Part shown: in pieces, positions 1-7,773 of the stretch
How positions within the stretch are numbered: the first letter of the stretch is position 1
Layout: every line of letters begins with the position of its first letter
Origin: Vibrio sp. D404a
GTDB taxonomy: Bacteria > Pseudomonadota > Gammaproteobacteria > Enterobacterales > Vibrionaceae
DNA: 64,000 nucleotides
Reading direction: 5' to 3'
Assembly (NCBI RefSeq): GCF_030248535.1
Contig: NZ_JAHGAJ010000008.1
Coordinates: 62,001-126,000 of the forward strand
Translations under genes and position numbers: made by a program
The notes under the pieces: generated by a model
Database searches by the model: none
The model's input: only the letters and a program-made list of their open reading frames with translations
What the model was told of the DNA's origin: nothing

Positions 1-1
1 G

Positions 2-139
2 ACGGTTTCTGAGCACTTAAGAATTCTGAAAGCCAGCGGTTTTATTACAGCGGAATCCATCCCACCAAAGATGTGTTACCGAATTGACCGCAATAACATT
101 CAGCGCTTCGAATCTATCTTTAACAACATTTTGAAATAG
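2..139 (+). CDS. ArsR-family regulator, C-terminal end (partial)
   Basis: Only the last 45 codons are in the window; the gene begins upstream. The reading frame contains SEHLRILKASGFI, the recognition helix and following turn of ArsR/SmtB winged-helix repressors (usual form SxHLxxLxxAGLV), and then a short wing and C-terminal helix ending at TAG. Such repressors leave DNA when they bind arsenite or another metalloid. The next gene, 132 bp downstream on the same strand, is an ACR3 arsenite pump, so this is probably the arsenical repressor of that operon. The inducer-binding cysteines lie outside the visible part. Confidence 0.8.
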   Translation, partial: TVSEHLRILKASGFITAESIPPKMCYRIDRNNIQRFESIFNNILK

Positions 140-271
140 CAGCCTTTACAAGGCTAACAACGAACAGCACGCTGAGTGAGAACCCGATAGGTATATCGCA
201 GACGCGTGTATTTTTTTGCTTTAATCAATCGCCTTTCGACGATTTGCGATAACAAACAAAGAGAAAATAGT

Positions 272-1327
272 ATGAAACCGAAGTTGAGTTTTCTAGATCG
301 CTACTTAACACTCTGGATCTTCATCGCCATGGGGCTGGGTGTCCTTCTGGGTATCATGTTCCCACAAATTGAACAGTGGAATGAATCGATGTCAGTAGGT
401 AGCACGAATATTCCCTTGGCCATTGGCTTGATTCTGATGATGTACCCACCATTGGCTAAGGTCAATTACAGCCTGCTCGGTACAGTTGTTAAAGATAAGC
501 AAGCGATCAAGCTGTCACTTATCATGAACTGGATTGTTGGTCCAATCTTGATGTTTGTACTGGCTATCACTTTCTTGGGTGATCACCCAGGTTACATGGT
601 CGGCGTTATCCTAATCGGTCTTGCTCGCTGTGTGGCAATGGTATTGGTTTGGAATGATATCGGTGGCGGTAACAAAGAATACGGTGCGGCGTTGGTTGCT
701 CTAAACAGCGCATTCCAAGTGGTTAGCTACAGCTTCATGGCTTGGTTATTCATTAGCGTACTACCACCTGTATTAGGCTACGAAGGCATGATTGTTGACA
801 TCTCTATGATCGACATCGCGCACAGTGTACTTATCTACCTTGGTATCCCATTCTTAGCGGGTTTCCTTAGCCGTAAGATCTTGGTGTCGACAAAAGGTGA
901 ACAGTGGTACAACGATGTGTTCATTCCACGCATCTCGCCTATGACTTTGATTGCCCTATTGGCAACCATCGTTCTGATGTTCAGCCTAAAAGGTGAGATG
1001 ATTGTTGAACTGCCAATGGATGTATTGTTAATCGCGATTCCGCTGACCATTTACTTCACAGTAATGTTCTTTATCAGCTTCTTTGTTGGTAAAAAGATGG
1101 GCATTGATTACGACAAGAACGCATCGATTGCCTTTACTGCAACGGGTAATAACTTTGAGTTGGCGATTGCGGTCTCTATCGCGGTATTCGGCATTAACTC
1201 TGACCAAGCGTTTGCCGGCGTTATTGGTCCACTGATTGAAGTTCCGGTTCTGATTTACCTGGTAAATGTGGCACTGAAAATGAAAGACAAGTACTACTCA
1301 GGTCAAACAGTAAAATCAGTCAACTAA
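272..1327 (+). CDS. arsB: ACR3-family arsenite efflux transporter
   Basis: Inner-membrane secondary carrier of the BASS-related ACR3 family that expels arsenite (possibly antimonite). The 351-aa length is normal and about ten hydrophobic segments are visible. The fourth contains [13 protein letters not shown] with the conserved cysteine (Cys120) that ACR3 proteins need for metalloid transport, and a later segment carries the conserved NNFELAIA stretch. The open frame extends upstream to 206, but ATG at 272 follows a GAGA purine tract and begins [12 protein letters not shown], the usual ACR3 N-terminus. It follows an ArsR gene and is closed by a terminator. Often called acr3 or arsB; no reductase (arsC) gene follows. 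Confidence 0.93.
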   Translation: MKPKLSFLDRYLTLWIFIAMGLGVLLGIMFPQIEQWNESMSVGSTNIPLAIGLILMMYPPLAKVNYSLLGTVVKDKQAIKLSLIMNWIVGPILMFVLAITFLGDHPGYMVGVILIGLARCVAMVLVWNDIGGGNKEYGAALVALNSAFQVVSYSFMAWLFISVLPPVLGYEGMIVDISMIDIAHSVLIYLGIPFLAGFLSRKILVSTKGEQWYNDVFIPRISPMTLIALLATIVLMFSLKGEMIVELPMDVLLIAIPLTIYFTVMFFISFFVGKKMGIDYDKNASIAFTATGNNFELAIAVSIAVFGINSDQAFAGVIGPLIEVPVLIYLVNVALKMKDKYYSGQTVKSVN

Positions 1328-1346
1328 GATTAGATGATGATTTGCA

Positions 1347-1377
1347 GGGCTCACCCGATATGGCGTGAGCCCTTTTT
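1347..1377 (+). terminator. Rho-independent terminator after the ACR3 gene
   Basis: Eight-base stem GGGCTCAC/GTGAGCCC with a ten-base loop, followed by TTTTT, 19 bases after the stop codon. Confidence 0.9.
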
Positions 1378-1410
1378 GTATCTGCTAGAAGCTTTTTGTA
1401 TCTGTAGAAG
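1372..1410. repeat. Tandem duplication of a 19-20-bp unit
   Basis: CTTTTTGTATCTGCTAGAAG (1372-1391) is followed directly by a copy lacking one base (1392-1410). The duplication starts at the U-tract of the preceding terminator and ends just before the stop codon of the convergent LysR gene. Confidence 0.85.
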
Positions 1411-1415
1411 AAAAC

Positions 1416-2297
1416 CTAATCAAGCAGGTTTTTCAGTCCTTGCTCTAGCCACTTTAGCGCAGGTCCCTTGTCCGGTTTTTTGGAAAGAATGAGATCCACC
1501 GGCGGTGACCAAGTTTTATGGTCAAAGGCGATATCTATCTCCACCAACTGCTTTTTGTTGATCTCCTCTTTCACCAAATGTTCCGGCAGATATGCCCAAC
1601 CAATATCACTACCTAGCACCATTTCACGAATCGCGATAAAGCTGTTTGACCACCATACCTTTCCTGCAATCAGGGGAAATTGGTCCATCAGTTTTCCTTT
1701 ATCTCCCCTAAGCATTACCTGTCGGTGAGGCAATAGTTCAGCCACCCGCGCCGTCCCGACCTGTGCCAATGGATGCTGTGGATGACAAACCGCCACAAAA
1801 GGCAGGTGACCGATAAAGCAAGGCTCAGAGCTGATATCAAAATTGAGATCCGTAAACATCAAGCCGACGTCCGCCTTTTCATCGGTCACGAACTGATTCA
1901 CTTCCGTCGTCGTACAGGCTATCAACTCAATCTCTGTTGCAGGAAATCGCTCGCTAAATTCTCCCAGAATTTTCGGTAAATTCGGCATTAAAAGCGCATC
2001 ATCAAGTGCAATTCGCAGCAACCCTTCTTGCTTATCGCCAATCGCATTCACTGTGATATTGAGGTCTTCGATCTGCAATACGATCGCTTTGACCTGTTTA
2101 TAGATCTGTGTGCCTTCGGAGGTTAAGGTTGGCTTGCGCGTCGAGCGGTCAAACAGCTCGACATTAAAGTCGATCTCTAAATTACCAATACCTTGGCTCA
2201 CCGCAGACTGAACCTTACCCAGCTTTCGAGCACTCGCTGAAAACGACCCTAGCTCCACCGCATAAACGAACATCTTGAGCTGTTCAATGTTGTACAT
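1416..2297 (-). CDS. LysR-family regulator of the divergent PACE efflux gene
   Basis: A 293-aa LysR-type regulator: an N-terminal winged helix (about residues 3-62, with SFSASARKLGKVQSAVSQGI as the recognition region) and a periplasmic-binding-like effector domain (about 90-290). Genes for PACE efflux proteins are commonly transcribed away from a LysR activator (AceR in Acinetobacter), and here the two start codons are 124 bp apart. A perfect dyad with the LysR T-N11-A pattern lies between them. It therefore probably activates the pump gene in response to a biocide or polyamine; the ligand is not evident from the sequence. The ATG follows TAGGGTGAC. Confidence 0.88.
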   Translation of the reverse strand: MYNIEQLKMFVYAVELGSFSASARKLGKVQSAVSQGIGNLEIDFNVELFDRSTRKPTLTSEGTQIYKQVKAIVLQIEDLNITVNAIGDKQEGLLRIALDDALLMPNLPKILGEFSERFPATEIELIACTTTEVNQFVTDEKADVGLMFTDLNFDISSEPCFIGHLPFVAVCHPQHPLAQVGTARVAELLPHRQVMLRGDKGKLMDQFPLIAGKVWWSNSFIAIREMVLGSDIGWAYLPEHLVKEEINKKQLVEIDIAFDHKTWSPPVDLILSKKPDKGPALKWLEQGLKNLLD

Positions 2298-2312
2298 GTC
2301 ACCCTACCTATC

Positions 2313-2337
2313 ATCACTATAAGTGATAGTTACTATC
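2313..2337. promoter_or_regulatory. Predicted LysR operator between the regulator and PACE gene
   Basis: ATCACT-ATA-AGTGAT (2313-2327) is a perfect 6+6 dyad containing T-N11-A. It is followed, overlapping, by a second dyad GATAG-TTA-CTATC (2325-2337). Both lie in the short divergent intergenic region, where an autoregulating LysR protein would bind. Confidence 0.6.
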
Positions 2338-2421
2338 TTTTTATTATCATCATAAAAGATATTATTGCCAACATTGAAGGGCAATAAAGCCCAAAGGAAC
2401 ACGAAATAAAGAGAGAACAAC

Positions 2422-2853
2422 ATGTCACACAAAGAACGAATCTTACATATGGTGCTATTTGAATTGGTTGCCTTGGTTCTAATGGCCGGACTGGCGACTT
2501 ACATTACTGGCAACGGTGCAGGGAAAATGGCGGGGCTTGCATTGGCAATGTCACTGATTGCGATGGCATGGAACTACGTATACAACTACGGCTATGACAA
2601 GGTATTTGGGGCAGACCGCAGCAAGCGCACCAAGAAAACCCGCCTCTTCCACGGCCTAGGCTTTGAGCTTGGACTCATGACCGTCACGCTGCCAGTCCTA
2701 ATGTGGGTGCTTCAACTGGACTTCCTAACCGTGCTTATCATGGATATCGGTCTGGTTATTTTCTTTGTTCTGTACGCAATTGGCTTCAACTGGGCGTATG
2801 ACTCTGTCAGAGACATGCTAGTGAGCAAAGGTAAAGTGAAAGCGTTGGCTTAA
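2422..2853 (+). CDS. PACE-family multidrug/biocide efflux transporter (AceI-like)
   Basis: A 143-aa inner-membrane protein with four membrane segments arranged as two bacterial transmembrane-pair domains. Family hallmarks appear in both halves: ERILHMVLFE in segment 1 and RLFHGLGFE in segment 3 (each with the buried glutamate), WNYVYNYGYD after segment 2 and NWAYDSVRD after segment 4. PACE proteins are proton-coupled exporters of chlorhexidine, acriflavine, benzalkonium and short diamines such as cadaverine; which of these applies here is not evident. It is divergent from a LysR gene. The end of the coding sequence resembles the unit of the tandem array that starts at the stop codon. Confidence 0.93.
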   Translation: MSHKERILHMVLFELVALVLMAGLATYITGNGAGKMAGLALAMSLIAMAWNYVYNYGYDKVFGADRSKRTKKTRLFHGLGFELGLMTVTLPVLMWVLQLDFLTVLIMDIGLVIFFVLYAIGFNWAYDSVRDMLVSKGKVKALA

Positions 2854-2987
2854 ACTGGAAGCGCAGAAGTATAGCGGAAGCGCTGAAGTAAAGCGGAAGC
2901 GCTGAAGTAAAGCGGAAGCGCTGAAGTAAAGCGGAAGCGCAGAAGTAAAGTGGAAGCGCTGACCTAAAGCGGAAGCGCTGGGCATAC
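2836..2987 (+). repeat. 19-bp tandem repeat array at the 3' end of the PACE gene
   Basis: The unit GCGGAAGCGCTGAAGTAAA repeats at exactly 19 bp (starts at 2855, 2874, 2893, 2912, 2931, 2950, 2969). Three central copies are identical and the outer ones diverge. The last 19 bases up to 2854, spanning the final PACE codons and TAA stop, match the unit at 13 of 19 positions, so the array may have grown from the end of the gene. Each unit carries the palindrome AGCGCT or a close variant. There are no spacers. Confidence 0.93.
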
Positions 2988-3055
2988 CTGGAGATAGTAA
3001 CGCCACTTTGAAAAAGCACACTAAGAAGGGAAAAAGGGGCTAACTGAGAAAGAAG

Positions 3056-3088
3056 CAGTCGTAAAAAGGAGATAAATACGACTGTTTT
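3056..3088 (+). terminator. Probable terminator after the PACE gene and repeat array
   Basis: Stem CAGTCGTA/TACGACTG with a 13-base loop and a TTTT tail. The remaining gap (about 2988-3231) shows no convincing gene. A short GCGC-rich hairpin near 3192-3206 could end the convergent usp transcript. Confidence 0.6.
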
Positions 3089-3231
3089 ACAACATAACTT
3101 GGACGGGTCAATATTCAGTTAGCCCATACACTTACTGTATCGAATGAAGCTGACAACCAGCTGTCACTCGCACAAATAAACACAACAAAATTCGCACGCT
3201 TGCGCCCTAGTGATTGAGGACGACAATTCGT

Positions 3232-4104
3232 TTAGCTCACCATAAACAAAGGCACAGTGGTTTTACCTAACAGCTTACGAGTCACCCCACCAAGTATTTG
3301 TTGATGCATCTTTTTATGGGCAAATGCCCCCGCTACAATCAAATCCGCGTTGAACTTCTCTGCATGCGCTAAGATCGCCTGTGGCGTTCGCGTTCTGCCC
3401 TCTTTGAAAGAGATGCACTCCGCATCAATATTATGCAGCCCAAGGTAGCGTTTGAGATCTTGCTGGCTCGGTTTCTTATCCAATGAGCGTTCGCTGGTCA
3501 CTACAATAATATTCTTGGCTTGGCGCAATAATGGCATCGCTGCCTTCACTGCGCGAGCACCCGGATCATCTCCGTTCCAAGCAATCAAAACACATTCTGG
3601 GTTGAACTGTTTTTGCTCTCTTGGCATTAATAAAATCGGGCGACTGCCATGTTCCAACGCTACATCAAAGCTGACGCTGGTTTTGCCATGAAGCGGCTTT
3701 GGAATAATGATCAGATCTGAAACTTTACCGCGCTCCGAGACCACATCAGCACGATAACCCGATAAGTTGTGCCATTGCGCACTCACTTTCAAATTCGCTT
3801 CGTTCATCACCAGATCGTCAGAATCGAGCATAGGCACTTGCAAATGATCGCACAGCGACACAAACGCTTGTTCGGATTCATTCATATCTTCCGCCACATA
3901 GTTGTTCACCAACTGGTCGATACGATTCAACCATTTGCTCGGCAGTAGCTGACGCTCTTCCGGCATAAGTTGCTGAGGGCTGATTTGTGCATGCAGCACA
4001 TCGAGATGCGCACCAAAGTAACGCGCAACATTCAGTGCTCCTTCTAGCCTCTCGTTGGCATTCGCTGTTGAGGCGAACGGCATAATGATGGTTCGAATAG
4101 TCAT
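3232..4104 (-). CDS. Tandem universal stress protein
   Basis: A 290-aa cytoplasmic protein made of two Usp folds (about residues 1-145 and 155-290), like UspE-type double proteins. The C-terminal half keeps the nucleotide-binding loop GAFAHKKMHQQILGGVTRKL (G-x2-G-x9-G-[ST] type, somewhat altered); the N-terminal half has lost a clear version. It starts 16 bp after the stop of the tricarboxylate permease gene on the same strand and so is probably the last gene of that operon. Its role there is unknown; Usp proteins bind ATP or other small ligands and act in stress or energy sensing. Confidence 0.85.
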   Translation of the reverse strand: MTIRTIIMPFASTANANERLEGALNVARYFGAHLDVLHAQISPQQLMPEERQLLPSKWLNRIDQLVNNYVAEDMNESEQAFVSLCDHLQVPMLDSDDLVMNEANLKVSAQWHNLSGYRADVVSERGKVSDLIIIPKPLHGKTSVSFDVALEHGSRPILLMPREQKQFNPECVLIAWNGDDPGARAVKAAMPLLRQAKNIIVVTSERSLDKKPSQQDLKRYLGLHNIDAECISFKEGRTRTPQAILAHAEKFNADLIVAGAFAHKKMHQQILGGVTRKLLGKTTVPLFMVS

Positions 4105-4120
4105 AATTTGTTCTCCTCAA

Positions 4121-6127
4121 TTATCCAAGTGGCCATGGTAGGTCAACCGACTCTTGCAGTAGACCTATCGGCAGGTCGAGTACCATGAGATGGGTTAACC
4201 CCAGAAGGAATCCAGTCGCAGCCACTGTTACTGATGCCGACCTCGCCAAACTCAGTCCAGCCTTACTCATCAGGAACAGACAGAAGAATGCACTGATAGC
4301 GATAACATAGCCAACAAAATAGCAGCCCAAGATTAGAGCGCCTAACCAGTAGAGGTAGTGCATCATACTGATGCTGTTGCTATCAAAGGCGTAGCCTTGC
4401 TCGTACTCATTATCAAAGTAAATCGCATCACCCTCTGGCTTAGTCAGCAGTTGGAATAGAACAATCGCAGACAGTAGCCACATAATGCTTGAAATGACAA
4501 TGGTAAATACGCCACCCAAGAAGCTCTGCTGGTAGCCGTCGTAAACCCCATACATAAAGGCGATGTTCACTAGGGCTGCAAAGATAATCTGAGGTTGACG
4601 ATTTGCCGTTGGCTTACGAGTATTAGCTGTCGGTGACGCTTCTTGAGCTTGTTTCGCTTGTTGATTCTTCTTGGCACTTTGACGCCACATAAAGAACAGA
4701 GAAAACAGCGTTAGACCACCAATGATCATCACACCCGGGCGCATTAGGAAGCCAATGCCGTCGAACTGCACAGCTTGGTACAGGTAAGTTTCCATGCCAC
4801 TAGCCAGTACAAAACCAATCAAGAATGCCGGACGCGGCCAATCGAAGCGCTTCATCAGCACACCGAGGACACCAATCGCTAACAGTGTGATCAGGTCACC
4901 CAGATCGCGCGTTGCTTGGAATGCCGCAAAGCAGATAACCATCACCATGAAAGGTGCAAGCAACGTATAACGAACCGTGGTTAGACGAGCGACCCAAGGC
5001 GAAAGCAGCATACAAGCACCCGCACCGAACACGTTAGCTAATGCCAGAGACCAAACAATCGTGTAGGTGATATCGAGATCCGTACTGACCATCGCAGGGC
5101 CCGGCTCCAAACCCACCAGCACCATACCACCTAGGAAGACCGCCATGCTGCCTGAGCCCGGAATACCGAACAGCAAAGTAGGAACAAGGCCACCGCCCTC
5201 TTTTGCGTTGTTCGATGACTCCGGCGCAATCACACCGCGTACATCGCCTTTACCAAACTCAGGTTTTCCTTTGGTGGTTTGCACCGCATGACCATAAGCA
5301 ATCCAGTCAACCACGCTGCCACCAAGACCCGGTAGAGCACCGACAACACAACCAATCACACTACAGCGTAGCGCTAGCCACTTGTTGGCAAAGAAGTCAC
5401 GCACACCGGCAGACCAGCCCTTGCCGAGCTTGCTCGCATTGGCGATCGGCTTGTTTTGTCTCAGCAGATCGATAATTTCAGGCAGTGCAAAGATACCCAA
5501 ACCGACGACGACCAGAGGAATGCCATCCATTAGGTAGAAGTTATCAAAGGTCATTCGGTACTCGCCTGTTGCAGGGGCACTGCCCACGCTGCCTAGCAGA
5601 ACACCCATACCACATGCAGACAGGCCTTTAACTAGGCTTTTTCCTGCTAATGCGCCGACCATACTTAAACCAAGTAGAGTCAGCATAAAGAGCTCACCCG
5701 AGCCAAACGCGAGAATCACCGGACGCGCAATCAGCACAAAGCCAGTCAAAATCACCGCGCCAAATAGTCCACCAAAAAGCGACGAAGTGAAGGCCGCAGA
5801 CAAAGCACGAGCCGCTTCTCCTTTCTTCGCCATTGGGAAGCCATCAAGCACCGTCGCTTGTGAGCCACTAGAGCCGGGGATCCCCATCAATACTGAAGTG
5901 AAGGTGTCTGAGGTTGGGATCACCGCCACCAAACCGATCAACATCGCAAGAGCTGAGATTGGGTCCATACCGTATAGGAATGGCAACAACAGAGATAAAC
6001 CTGCAATGCCCCCTAATCCCGGGAAGATACCAATCGCCAAACCGAGCACAACGCCACCAAGCATAAAGGCAATATGCTGGACGCTGAGTATGGTTTCCAG
6101 TGCTGCAAAGAGTTCGTTTAACATCAT
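4121..6127 (-). CDS. TctA-TctB fusion, tripartite tricarboxylate transporter permease
   Basis: A 668-aa inner-membrane protein. The first roughly 490 residues match the large TctA subunit, including the GIFPGLGGIAGLSLLLPFLY region and its internal echo GALPGLGGSVVDW. A polar, Gln/Ala/Thr-rich linker leads into about 155 C-terminal residues with four membrane segments, the size and topology of the small TctB subunit. These are normally separate genes, and no tctB is present here. The frame opens at 6145, but AAAGGA lies inside that extension, 5 bases before the ATG at 6127, which fixes the start. With the TctC protein encoded upstream it should form a sodium- or proton-coupled importer of a citrate-like acid. 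Confidence 0.88.
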   Translation of the reverse strand: MMLNELFAALETILSVQHIAFMLGGVVLGLAIGIFPGLGGIAGLSLLLPFLYGMDPISALAMLIGLVAVIPTSDTFTSVLMGIPGSSGSQATVLDGFPMAKKGEAARALSAAFTSSLFGGLFGAVILTGFVLIARPVILAFGSGELFMLTLLGLSMVGALAGKSLVKGLSACGMGVLLGSVGSAPATGEYRMTFDNFYLMDGIPLVVVGLGIFALPEIIDLLRQNKPIANASKLGKGWSAGVRDFFANKWLALRCSVIGCVVGALPGLGGSVVDWIAYGHAVQTTKGKPEFGKGDVRGVIAPESSNNAKEGGGLVPTLLFGIPGSGSMAVFLGGMVLVGLEPGPAMVSTDLDITYTIVWSLALANVFGAGACMLLSPWVARLTTVRYTLLAPFMVMVICFAAFQATRDLGDLITLLAIGVLGVLMKRFDWPRPAFLIGFVLASGMETYLYQAVQFDGIGFLMRPGVMIIGGLTLFSLFFMWRQSAKKNQQAKQAQEASPTANTRKPTANRQPQIIFAALVNIAFMYGVYDGYQQSFLGGVFTIVISSIMWLLSAIVLFQLLTKPEGDAIYFDNEYEQGYAFDSNSISMMHYLYWLGALILGCYFVGYVIAISAFFCLFLMSKAGLSLARSASVTVAATGFLLGLTHLMVLDLPIGLLQESVDLPWPLG

Positions 6128-6262
6128 TGAATCCTTTCTGTTCATTCACTCGCTTCACCTTGAAAGGCCTGTTCACTGCTGGCTGGCCGTTGAACCCTGA
6201 TATCAAAACGTCTTGAGTTAAGAGAGTATGAGGGACACGACTTGCAGGAAGGTGAGCGATAT

Positions 6263-6301
6263 AAAAAGGAGTGAGCCACAATCTAACGCTGTGGTCTCAC
6301 T
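6263..6301 (-). terminator. Attenuator-like hairpin between tctC and tctAB
   Basis: On the minus strand AGTGAGACCACA pairs with TGTGGCTCACT (one bulge) and is followed by CCTTTTTAT. It sits 56 bases after the tctC stop in the 229-bp gap before tctAB. A partly effective terminator here would give more binding protein than permease, as is common in binding-protein systems. Confidence 0.65.
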
Positions 6302-6356
6302 ACCGTTGGGCACTAGCCGAATAGAGCCAGTATTTTCTTGGACTTAGATAGTCGTA

Positions 6357-7535
6357 TCAGAAACGGGTGTTGTAATTTGTGGTGAGCCAATTTCTGACCC
6401 AAGACAAGTTACTTTCATCTAGTGATAACGCAGCGTCGAGTGCCAACTGAGCTTGTTCGCCAGTGAGCTGAGGGTAATCTCCCAACACCTCAACAGAACG
6501 TTTTTGGAAATCAGGTTGGTTAACGAGCTCAGTCGCCGATGCACGCCACGCCGCCACGGTCTCTTCAGGTGTCGACTTCGGTACAAAGATCATTTTCTGA
6601 GCAGCAAAGCCTGCCATAAAGAATGAACGCCACACAGCATAACCTTGTGTCTCGGCCGCGTCTGGGTTGAACATTTGGTAGACCTCAGCGAAGTGCGGTA
6701 AGTCTGGGAAGTTAGGATCACGTTGCAGTTTGCCGTCTTCGCCCAGCACACCGAAGCTAAACAGTGGAGTCGCCTTGCCTTCATTCAGCAGCGGCGTCAC
6801 TTTGTCGATGTAAGAGGAACTCGTTTGAGAATCTATGTTCACTTCACCACGCTCAAACGCCAATCTGCCTGCACCGCGACCTTGCATACCAAACACCGCT
6901 TGTACATCCAAGCCAAGCAGATCCATTGCCAACAGGGGTACTAGGTCAATCGACGTTGCACCTTGGCTAGCGTATTGAAATTTAATCTGGTCTTTCTTAT
7001 CGAATAAGTCTTGAACATTCTCAATCCCCGTTTTCGGAGAGACATAAACAACACCACCAGTTGGAGAAGCCAAAATGACACTCCAATCTTTGTAGTCATA
7101 ACGAACACGGCGATCTTTTAGAAGGTAGGGATATTGTGTCGATGCCGAACTCGCAAAGATATTGAGACCGTTGTCCTTAGCACGGCGAGCGAACTGGTTC
7201 GCGCCTTTGGTAGAGCCGCCACCCGGAATGTTTTTTACAACAACGACTGGGTTGCCCGGTAAGGATTGAGACAAGTAAGGTGCATAGAAACGTCCCCAAG
7301 TATCGGTGCCGCCACCCTCTTTGTAGGGCATCAAAAACTCGACTCTTTCACCTTTGAATGATACTTCTTCGGCTTGTGCATGCGTTGATAGTGCACCAAC
7401 GCCAAGCAGCGTCACTAGCAATGTTTGGCAAAGCTTGAATTGAGAGAGCGTTTTCTTCACAACACGCTCGCTGTGGCGCTGTATTTTGCTCTGTGAATTC
7501 GATGGGGTATTGCCAGTGGATAGTAAGTTCAGCAT
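6357..7535 (-). CDS. tctC: TctC-type periplasmic tricarboxylate-binding protein
   Basis: A 392-aa binding protein of the Bug/TctC family. It has a secretion signal ending around THAQA, followed by VEFLMPYKEGGGTDTWGRF and NIPGGGSTKGANQF, the two ligand-carboxylate-binding loops of the family. The ATG at 7535 has an excellent AGGAGG five bases upstream, yet this puts about 25 polar residues ahead of the signal peptide; a GTG start at the internal VKKTL is the alternative. The substrate should be a di- or tricarboxylate. It starts a transcript of its own: a terminator and a predicted response-regulator site lie upstream. Confidence 0.9.
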   Translation of the reverse strand: MLNLLSTGNTPSNSQSKIQRHSERVVKKTLSQFKLCQTLLVTLLGVGALSTHAQAEEVSFKGERVEFLMPYKEGGGTDTWGRFYAPYLSQSLPGNPVVVVKNIPGGGSTKGANQFARRAKDNGLNIFASSASTQYPYLLKDRRVRYDYKDWSVILASPTGGVVYVSPKTGIENVQDLFDKKDQIKFQYASQGATSIDLVPLLAMDLLGLDVQAVFGMQGRGAGRLAFERGEVNIDSQTSSSYIDKVTPLLNEGKATPLFSFGVLGEDGKLQRDPNFPDLPHFAEVYQMFNPDAAETQGYAVWRSFFMAGFAAQKMIFVPKSTPEETVAAWRASATELVNQPDFQKRSVEVLGDYPQLTGEQAQLALDAALSLDESNLSWVRNWLTTNYNTRF

Positions 7536-7612
7536 TTTGCCTCCTAGTACCCTGATTACGTTTCGTCGTCAGTAACAGGGCTATTTTTTGTGGTTTCTGA
7601 CAAATTAGAGGG

Positions 7613-7633
7613 CGAAACTGTCATTCAACTGAC
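7613..7633 (-). promoter_or_regulatory. Predicted TctD-like response-regulator box upstream of tctC
   Basis: On the minus strand the site reads GTCAGTT-N4-GACAGTT followed by TCG; the CAGTT element repeats at 11-bp spacing, one helical turn, typical of OmpR-class regulators. An 18/21 match occurs at 8907-8927 before the isomerase gene, at a similar distance from its start codon (78 versus 72 bp). Confidence 0.6.
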
Positions 7634-7704
7634 ACGCTTCATTTTGATAACAAAAGTGTTACATAGATCGATATTTATTGGCGCTCGCAACAGTCCTGAA
7701 AACG

Positions 7705-7730
7705 AAAAAAGCCACGTTAATTCGTGGCTT
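7705..7730 (-). terminator. Rho-independent terminator after the PrpF/GalD-like gene
   Basis: Minus strand: AAGCCACG/CGTGGCTT stem with a six-base loop and a TTTT run. It separates the isomerase transcript from tctC. Confidence 0.85.
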
Positions 7731-7773
7731 AAATCTAAATAAATATATGTTCCATCTTAGGTAACACATTGAT

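Noticed and set aside
2855..2987. CRISPR-like array
   Set aside because: Units are contiguous at 19 bp with no spacers, and no cas gene is present.
2807..3021. Two overlapping minus-strand frames of about 70 codons with RFRFTSALPLYF-like repeats
   Set aside because: They are translations of the 19-bp tandem DNA array read on the other strand; no ribosome site, and they run into the PACE coding end.
5203..5475. Plus-strand frame of 90 codons inside tctAB
   Set aside because: It is a shadow of the well-supported permease gene on the other strand, with no ribosome site or family match.
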